NCBI RefSeq assembly: GCF_031877795.1
Contig: NC_133935.1
Location: 49,189,330-49,253,329, forward strand
Length of the DNA: 64,000 bases
Origin: Strix aluco
Lineage: Eukaryota > Chordata > Aves > Strigiformes > Strigidae
Direction: 5' to 3'
Part shown: piece by piece, positions 60,801 through 64,000 of the stretch
How the letters are laid out: each line of letters starts with the position of its first letter
Position numbering within the stretch: position 1 is the stretch's first letter
The notes under the pieces: generated by a model
What the model was told of the DNA's origin: nothing
Databases searched by the model: none
What the model saw: only the letters and a program-made list of their open reading frames with translations
Program-made: the position numbers and the translations under genes

Positions 60801-61880
60801 CATGTGGTGTTCAGGCCAAGAGAGTGCTGTGCTTGCTGCCTTACAGACTCTACAAAGAATGTGTGGTTTGTAAACAAAAGTGTTTCCTCAGCAAGACTAA
60901 AGGTGTGGTAGAAATGTGCATGACTCTTCACCTTAGTTTCAGATTCCTCTAATATCATAGTATTCTTGTGGTTAGTTGTCTAATTTTGCCTTATTAATTT
61001 CAGTAAGTACTTACTCATTATGAGAATAATTTGGTTTACCGTGAACAGTTACAATTTTTAATCTTTAGGCTACAACTGGATGCTGTGACGCTTTTCCAGC
61101 TGCAGTTACCAGCAGTGTTGTGTAACTGGGGACCTTTATAGTGTAGTATTATTTTGCAGGAGTTGTGGATTTCTGAGAGATAAGCTTCTTAAATATTTCT
61201 GCAGGATATGGAAACAAAAAAGCCATCTATAAAAGATTTACTGGATATTGAGAAAAGCCATTCTTGGCTGAGGAGGAATTTGTGCTGGAGCATTTCAAAG
61301 ATTTTTAACAATGTTTAGGAGTACTGGGGGCATAAATTTGCTAAAGAGAAGAATCCTTCACCCCTTAGTCAGAATAAAGTTCATGTGCTTAAATCTCCAT
61401 TCCGGAAAGAATTTCTATAGCTGCTTAAGGTCCCACAATTCTTGGTCTTTTTATTGAATGGTATTTCCATTCTAGAATGGAACAAGTAGTTGTCAGCTTA
61501 AGTGGGATGGTGAAATCCAGAGAATTTGGAAGGAGGTTAGAATCGGTGCTGTGTTCTGGCTCTGCACCTCAAGTGCAGTTCACTAAGTAAATTTTACCAT
61601 CTACCAAAGATAGGTGCTTCGAGAAGAATACAGTGGAGTAAGTATTCAGCTTAGAATAAAGGAGTCTTGTGGGGTTTTTGGTACGTTTGCTATTTATAAG
61701 AGTCGTCTTTTGGAAATGATGTGGTAAACATTTTTAAATGTTCTAAAATGAAATATTATCCTTTGTCTATTTTGAAATGATTCAAAAATGTGCCTTTGAC
61801 TTTTGTCTTAGGGAATGTTGGCAATCCAAAAATGAGATCTTTCCAGTTACCCCTTCCAGAAAGAAACTATAATGATGAAG
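39837..61880 (+). CDS. MDM1: MDM1, Mdm1 nuclear protein (13 coding exons; 3' end outside window)
   Basis: MDM1 is a microtubule-binding protein of centrioles and the nucleus. In mammals it restrains centriole duplication and is induced in multiciliated cells. The joined exons give 687 codons plus one base, against 714 residues for the human protein, with one short C-terminal exon region still missing. Recognisable blocks are the N-terminus MPVRFR-GLSEYKRNFRW, GITREPNFISKRRVPY (residues 42-57) and SEYQSQFVW (185-193). Further blocks are MNTEYRSKF-LSPAQY (302-316), VEGTHFSRDHLNQILSD in exon 8 and QRTHHDLTTPAVGGAVLVSP across exons 10-11. The last is RIQGTLKDPEFQHNG at the exon 12-13 junction. 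Four degenerate E-x-Y-x-x-x-F repeats occur at about 10-17, 186-193, 227-236 and 305-311. An acidic region lies in exon 9. No signal peptide or membrane segment is seen. All splice phases are consistent. The ATG at 39837 has G at -3 and begins the conserved MPVRF. Confidence 0.95.
39906..39947 (+). repeat. 14-bp tandem repeat x3 in MDM1 intron 1
   Basis: Three direct copies of 'gtgtgcgcgccccg' lie at 39906-39919, 39920-39933 and 39934-39947. The last copy ends in t. The repeat starts 52 bp after the exon 1 donor and is CpG-rich, so copy number may vary between individuals. Confidence 0.9.
39966..39995 (+). other. MDM1: Potential G-quadruplex in MDM1 intron 1
   Basis: G tracts at 39966-39968, 39970-39972, 39974-39976, 39981-39983 and 39987-39995 satisfy the G3+N1-7 pattern with very short loops on the transcribed RNA sense. 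A second G-rich cluster lies at about 40024-40037. Formation in cells is inferred. Confidence 0.6.
40436..40541 (+). CDS. MDM1: MDM1 coding exon 2 (residues 7-42, first repeat)
   Basis: Acceptor tgcag; donor G|gtaagc; phase 0 in, phase 1 out. It encodes GLSEYKRNFRWK, the first and best-preserved SEYxRNFxW repeat of the protein, and ends WAGLRSDQF-G, which is close to the mammalian WAGLRSDQLG. This exon clearly identifies the gene. Confidence 0.95.
40542..42781 (+). other. MDM1: MDM1 intron 2
   Basis: A 2.24-kb AT-rich intron. I recognise no exon or mobile element inside. A short CTC microsatellite lies near 41640-41652. Confidence 0.9.
42782..43143 (+). CDS. MDM1: MDM1 coding exon 3 (residues 42-162)
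   Basis: Acceptor ttttacag; donor GGG|gtaaga; phase 1 in, phase 0 out; 362 bp, the longest coding exon here. It begins with the conserved GITREPNFISKRRVPY block and continues into a fast-evolving hydrophilic region. That region includes the QSHSVDSRGE segment, the counterpart of mammalian RSHSADSRAE. A run of 14 T follows the donor closely in intron 3. Confidence 0.94.
43144..43578 (+). other. MDM1: MDM1 intron 3
   Basis: A 435-bp intron with GT-AG ends (gtaaga to ttgtcag) and a T14 run just after the donor. Nothing else was recognised. Confidence 0.9.
43579..43713 (+). CDS. MDM1: MDM1 coding exon 4 (residues 163-207, second repeat)
   Basis: Acceptor gttgtcag; donor CAG|gtaact; phase 0 both sides, 45 codons. 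It encodes LHRVLQRKAGMN followed by SSEYQSQFVWK, the second E-Y-x-x-x-F-x-W repeat, then ERSPILAAEQ. This corresponds to human LDRLLRKKAGL and NSEYQRQFVWK. Confidence 0.94.
43714..45804 (+). other. MDM1: MDM1 intron 4
   Basis: A 2.09-kb intron. It contains a perfect 15-bp tandem duplication at 45208-45237. No exon or mobile element was recognised. Confidence 0.88.
45208..45237. repeat. 15-bp perfect tandem duplication (intron 4)
   Basis: The word 'ggcttaaagtctcat' occurs at 45208-45222 and again at 45223-45237 without a mismatch, implying a recent slippage or duplication event. Confidence 0.9.
45805..45948 (+). CDS. MDM1: MDM1 coding exon 5 (residues 208-255, third repeat)
   Basis: Acceptor tccctccaag. 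The proposed donor CTG|gtttgt lacks the usual +3/+4 purines but keeps +5 G, and it gives phase 0 out. It encodes VICNTGKSIPPFK, like human VFHNKSQFVPPFK, and ETAYEGNFKGSPPVK, like human ETEYKRNFKGLSPVK. This is the third, degenerate repeat, with basic residues lost. The 3' boundary is less certain. Another phase-0 GT exists a few codons downstream, and if unspliced the frame stops at 45982-45984. Confidence 0.82.
45949..47994 (+). other. MDM1: MDM1 intron 5
   Basis: A 2.05-kb AT-rich intron with several T-rich tracts (for example near 46261-46274 and 47401-47435). No embedded gene or mobile element was recognised. Confidence 0.82.
47995..48128 (+). CDS. MDM1: MDM1 coding exon 6 (residues 256-300)
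   Basis: Acceptor tttgccttag; donor GG|gtatgt; phase 0 in, phase 2 out. It is rich in Lys, Gln, Glu and Pro and poorly conserved, comparable to the variable, charged human segment that precedes LGKVNSEYRAKF. Support comes from phase compatibility with exons 5 and 7, good splice sites and an open frame rather than from strong similarity. Confidence 0.8.
48129..50159 (+). other. MDM1: MDM1 intron 6
   Basis: A 2.03-kb intron. A GC-rich hairpin (TGCAGGGGC paired with GCCCCCTTGCA) lies at 48226-48249. No exon or mobile element was recognised. Confidence 0.85.
50160..50259 (+). CDS. MDM1: MDM1 coding exon 7 (residues 300-333, fourth repeat)
   Basis: Acceptor gatttcttag; donor CAG|gtgagt; phase 2 in, phase 0 out. 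It encodes GKMNTEYRSKFLSPAQYFYK and ends in PNQ. This matches human GKVNSEYRAKFLSPAQYLYK closely and carries the fourth E-Y-R-x-K-F repeat. Confidence 0.95.
52314..52923 (-). mobile_element. Solo LTR of an avian endogenous retrovirus (ERVL-like)
   Basis: A 610-bp insertion flanked by identical 5-bp target-site duplications GCATA at 52309-52313 and 52924-52928. A 5-bp duplication is usual for ERVL-type elements. I recognise the sequence (for example the words 'gcaggcaggtgttcagccat' near 52530) as a widespread LTR of neoavian genomes. The - strand orientation is inferred from an ATTAAA polyadenylation signal at 52470-52465 and a decayed TATA region near 52655-52648, preceded on - by a CRE-like word at 52670-52662. 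The first two bases have lost the canonical TG. No internal retroviral sequence is present. It is antisense to MDM1. Confidence 0.85.
52407..52440. repeat. 17-bp perfect tandem duplication inside the solo LTR
   Basis: 'agggtgaaagtgagaaa' occurs at 52407-52423 and is repeated exactly at 52424-52440. It is a small duplication that could mark this copy or a subfamily of the LTR. Confidence 0.9.
53231..53254. repeat. T15-C9 homopolymer junction (intron 7)
   Basis: Fifteen T followed directly by nine C. It is a pyrimidine-only tract of low complexity, prone to length variation and sequencing error. Confidence 0.95.
54569..54636. repeat. 34-bp tandem duplication (intron 7)
   Basis: Copies at 54569-54602 and 54603-54636 share 'aaaaatgat' and 'gtgtaaggtcag' and end 'ataatgtc'. 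I count 4 mismatches in 34 bp. Confidence 0.9.
55561..55736 (+). CDS. MDM1: MDM1 coding exon 8 (residues 334-392, helical conserved core)
   Basis: Acceptor tgacgtgcag; donor GG|gtaaga; phase 0 in, phase 2 out. It encodes VRELRERAKAYRQRVEGTHF, then SRDHLNQILSD, and ends NIRALDLAG. The charged heptad-like first 25 residues should form a helix. This is among the most conserved parts of the protein compared with human VKELREKAEFYRKRVQGTHF. Confidence 0.96.
55737..57153 (+). other. MDM1: MDM1 intron 8
   Basis: A 1.42-kb intron containing a truncated CR1 element near its 5' end and an A-rich tract near 56432-56442. No exon was recognised. Confidence 0.9.
55836..55967 (+). mobile_element. 5'-truncated CR1 LINE, 3' end fragment
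   Basis: The fragment carries the hallmark avian CR1 3' terminal text. 'gattggacagggtgct' is followed by 'gttggaccagatcatctttt', 'cccttccaacctgggctgtt' and 'tttctgtgat', the last being a decayed form of the CR1 terminal ATTCTRTG-type octamer. Only about 130 bp remain, as expected for 5' truncation during reverse transcription. No open reading frame remains. It is in the same orientation as MDM1. Confidence 0.85.
57154..57432 (+). CDS. MDM1: MDM1 coding exon 9 (residues 392-485, acidic)
   Basis: Acceptor tgttacctag; donor GG|gtaaaa; phase 2 in and out. It includes VPVKRRLVWGEQEGTEEG, like human IPVRRRLAWDTENTSED, then a long Glu/Gln/Asp/Asn-rich acidic stretch ending DANEDKKIEG. The first half has many Gln and Ser residues and is poorly conserved. 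Confidence 0.94.
57433..59154 (+). other. MDM1: MDM1 intron 9
   Basis: A 1.72-kb intron. It contains a phase-compatible open frame after a good acceptor (57586-57793) that could be an alternative terminal exon. A short GT-rich repeat, 'gtgtgttagt' twice, lies at 57541-57560. No mobile element was recognised. Confidence 0.85.
57586..57793 (+). other. MDM1: Candidate alternative terminal exon of MDM1
   Basis: The acceptor 'ttttgtttttaacag' ends at 57585. Joined in phase 2 to exon 9, it opens a frame for 69 codons, including the split one, to a stop at 57791-57793. The peptide starts GMVRNEKVQDIELV and has no domain I recognise. It is not part of the human-like form, in which exon 9 joins exon 10 directly. 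No canonical AATAAA was seen shortly downstream, which weakens the idea. Confidence 0.25.
59155..59303 (+). CDS. MDM1: MDM1 coding exon 10 (residues 485-535)
   Basis: Acceptor ttttttgcag; donor GTTG|gtaaaa; phase 2 in, phase 1 out. It has a Ser-rich segment (SSAAVSDSSSVSS) and then RLPTPKLRALGGAQRTHHDL, which parallels human RVSAPTPRLRTLGGIQRTHHDL. This block is strongly conserved. Confidence 0.95.
59304..59428 (+). other. MDM1: MDM1 intron 10 (125 bp) with in-frame read-through and AATAAA
   Basis: A very short intron. If retained, the frame continues 23 codons (GKKAFKCKAVFQELKKKKKT...) to a TAA at 59372-59374, and AATAAA follows at 59395-59400. It could therefore serve as an intronic polyadenylation unit. 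This is sequence-based inference only. Confidence 0.7.
59395..59400 (+). promoter_or_regulatory. MDM1: AATAAA in MDM1 intron 10
   Basis: A canonical polyadenylation hexamer 21 bp after the read-through stop, followed by a T-rich stretch (59403-59418). It lies only 28 bp before the exon 11 acceptor. Confidence 0.4.
59429..59559 (+). CDS. MDM1: MDM1 coding exon 11 (residues 535-578)
   Basis: Acceptor ctacaatag; donor CGG|gtgagc; phase 1 in, phase 0 out. It encodes GGAVLVSPPKFKSSSSQQRT, close to human GGAVLVSPSKVK, followed by a basic, serine-rich and poorly conserved segment ending KRRSFR. Confidence 0.94.
59560..60485 (+). other. MDM1: MDM1 intron 11
   Basis: A 0.93-kb AT-rich intron with an A15 run at 59811-59825 and a T-rich stretch before the acceptor. 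Nothing else was recognised. Confidence 0.9.
60486..60744 (+). CDS. MDM1: MDM1 coding exon 12 (residues 579-665)
   Basis: Acceptor attgtgttttag; donor AATG|gtgagt; phase 0 in, phase 1 out. It contains VSLLTSPPAGLGTLDPLPLR, like human ASLLTSPAAGIKTVDPLPLR, then a variable Ser/Pro-rich part, and ends SRRIQGTLKDPEFQHN, like human SCRIQGTLRDPEFQHN. The frame stays open well into intron 12. Confidence 0.95.
60745..61811 (+). other. MDM1: MDM1 intron 12
   Basis: A 1.07-kb intron. Its first 165 bp remain open in the exon 12 frame, with a stop at 60909-60911. No mobile element was recognised. Confidence 0.9.
61812..61880 (+). CDS. MDM1: MDM1 coding exon 13 (residues 665-687)
   Basis: Acceptor ttttgtcttag; donor GAAG|gtattt; phase 1 in and out, 69 bp. 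It encodes GNVGNPKMRSFQLPLPERNY and then NDE, matching human GNVGKPKTCKFQLPLPETSY. The protein should continue with a conserved C-terminal tail of roughly 35 residues that I could not find in the remaining 2.1 kb. Confidence 0.93.
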
Positions 61881-64000
61881 GTATTTCTTGTCCCAAAGTA
61901 TTGTATATGATGTGTAATATACCTAGATTAATTTTAACTTTTGCACTAATGTGAGAGGTTTCTGGGTGCAGTAATACTGGTTTATGTGTTTGCATGAATA
62001 GCTACTGCATTGTTTAGTCAGAATAATTTGAAAATGTTCGTCCTGGTAATCTGAAGCATGAATATGAAGGTATATTCTAGTGTGAATAAACCATTAAATG
62101 CAGCTGAAAATTAAATAGATCACTGTGGGTCAATATGGTTACTAGAGCTTGCTCAGTTCCATAGCTAAAATCATTTCCTCCCCACACATTTTTTAAGCCT
62201 TTTTGTTGATAGCAACAGAAGCAAACTGAAAAATTATCACAGTCCAGGTTGCAGCTGCAATAACTTTGGATGCAACTTAAAAGGTACCAGAAATCTTCAG
62301 ATAAAGACTTTGCTCATGAGACTTCAGCACCAGATATGCAATATAAAATGATTCCTCTGACTTTAATTTTCCCACCTATTCCTCTGTTCAATGTATTAGG
62401 GGTACTTAATGGCATTCTGTTATCCTGATTGCTGTTTTGGCCTTTTTTTCTGTTTACGGTAAAGTTAACCTGGGGGAACAGGCAGCGCACAGCCCACCAG
62501 TGTATCTTCATGGCCCTTTTGTGGGCAGACACAAAAAACCTTTTAGTAGCATGAGTGAACCAAAGGCACTGTAGCCTCATTAGCCTGAGCTGCTATGCAT
62601 TGTTTCTTAGCATGGTGTATGAGGTTGAGCTTGGTATGGTGCTGTGCTACTCACAATCACCTGTGCTTGGTTCAGGTTAGAGTATGGGCAGAGCAAGCTT
62701 ATATCTGATTGCAGTTTATTTATAGATACACCCCAGAGCAACCAAAGTTTTTTTCCTGTACCCCTTACGCTTGTTTGCTCCTTGGTTTTAACCAAGGTTC
62801 AGGCCGATTCTCTGTTTTACTCATTGCAGTTGGCTGGAAAATGTGTGGGTTGTGCAGATGGCTCAGCCAAGCATCTGTGTATCTGCAGAAAACGTGCAAA
62901 ATCCTATCATACTCTGCAGCTTCCCCACAAGCTTGCTGCACACAGATTAAATGCTGTAATTGCTGTTTCTTTTTTTTCCTATGAGCTGAGTGATCATGTA
63001 GGAGCTTTCAGAAACAAGTGCAGTGTGCCAGCTCACAGATATTTCGTATGCCCATATTTGTTCATGTACATACAAAGCTGGGAATTATTCCAATGACATG
63101 TCTGTTTGCAGAAGTGCGGTTAGCAGTTTCCTCATACATGGGACTATAGTTGTTATGCATAGTGTGTGAGCCTGTTACGGGCTGTTTGGATCATTGTATT
63201 TCAAGAATTTAGAAATGCTGCTAAAAAGTTAATTGAAATGCTGACAAAGTACAGGTCCTGTTAGGATTGAATTGTGGAATTTTTTGTTGTTGTTTTGTTA
63301 GTAGAGGGGGTTGGAAAGTAGTGATACAGTTCTTTTTAATCCGTTGCAGAATGGGTGTAATTAAGGTTGTTTTTCATAGAGAGCATCTTGACAGAATTGT
63401 AGTAACATTTTAATAATGATGTTAAAGAAGTATAATGTGCTTTATCAGAGAAGCAACATCCAGGCTGCTTAATTTTAAGAGTTCTGCTGGGCGTGAAGTG
63501 GACCCTGTATTCAAAAGGAAGAGCTTTCAAAAGCACATTTTCAAAGTATGCTTCTTGTTGTCTTTCTGTTAAACTTCCTGTTTGCTTCAGAAGACACATT
63601 TCTTTTAACAGCTTGTGGCACGCTAGCTGGGTTTGGCACAGAAGGGCTCTTTTGGCAATATAGGTTCTGATATTTCAGTTATTTGAAGGTTGTCTGCTTT
63701 GTTTGAAGTGGTGCGTTGCTTTAATGAATATGTTGTTATCAGAGGCTAGTCTATACAGACTTCAGTGGCAGAGGAACGATTTCTGAGGTCTTCTGACACA
63801 GGAGAGTAAATGTAAAGATGACTTGGAGAATCAGGCAGTTTCCACATGACAGCAGGGATCTCATTCTAGAGTTTGTCAAGAGTTGGGCATGTAGCTCTTT
63901 TAAACTTACCTAGCATTCTAGTAGCTTTCTAGTGAGATTCTTCTCCAGCATGTCACTTACCAAGTAATAGAATTAAAGTGTATCGTGGTACTATTTCAGC
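61881..64000 (+). other. MDM1: MDM1 intron 13 (partial, runs off the window)
   Basis: At least 2.12 kb with no sequence resembling the expected MDM1 C-terminal tail. A 150-codon open frame at 62644-63096 overlaps another frame and has no domain I recognise, so it is treated as chance. The last bases, 'ctatttcagc', resemble a splice acceptor, but the following exon, if any, is outside the window. Confidence 0.8.

Noticed and set aside
62644-63096. 150-codon frame in MDM1 intron 13
   Set aside because: It overlaps another frame, does not resemble the expected MDM1 tail, is not in the needed phase with splice sites, and has no known domain.
1-64000. CRISPR arrays, operons, phage or bacterial mobile systems
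   Set aside because: No regularly spaced repeats or prokaryotic gene organisation are present. The window is spliced vertebrate sequence.

Overview
This is a vertebrate nuclear window, most likely from a bird. It has long AT-rich non-coding stretches, one GC-rich CpG-island promoter, and a single gene split into many small exons with GT-AG introns. Avian origin is inferred from a CR1 LINE 3' end in intron 8 (about 55836-55967) and from a solo LTR in intron 7 (52314-52923), which I recognise as an LTR type common in neoavian genomes. No species is claimed.

The only gene I can support is MDM1 on the + strand. It encodes the microtubule- and centriole-associated 'Mdm1 nuclear protein'. Thirteen coding exons are placed between 39837 and 61880. 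Their splice phases join without a break into 687 codons plus one base. The last coding exon or exons, which should carry a conserved tail of roughly 35 residues, lie beyond the right edge. Four degenerate [S/T]-E-x-Y-x-x-x-F type repeats, the feature associated with microtubule binding, are visible in exons 2, 4, 5 and 7.

Layout. Positions 1-39394 are intergenic, with no exon or RNA gene recognised. They hold ancient repeat remnants (an L2-like LINE end near 4.9-5.3 kb, a weaker one near 10.2-10.5 kb, and a tRNA-derived SINE remnant near 20.7 kb), an LTR-like element at about 31.26-31.91 kb, several short tandem duplications, and some stretches at 14.5-18.8 kb that look like candidate conserved enhancers. 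Positions 39395-40135 are a CpG island holding a TATA-less promoter, exon 1 and the start of intron 1. A near-consensus RFX X-box lies 42 bp upstream of the ATG, which fits a centriole/cilium gene. Positions 40436-64000 are the remaining MDM1 exons and introns.

In vertebrates MDM1 usually sits between RAP1B (upstream of its 5' end) and the IL22-IL26-IFNG cluster (beyond its 3' end). The left 39 kb is therefore probably the MDM1-RAP1B intergenic desert. I saw no previously undescribed multi-gene system. The most interesting signals are the promoter X-box and duplication, three possible alternative MDM1 C-termini, the antisense solo LTR with an intact target-site duplication, and the candidate enhancers.
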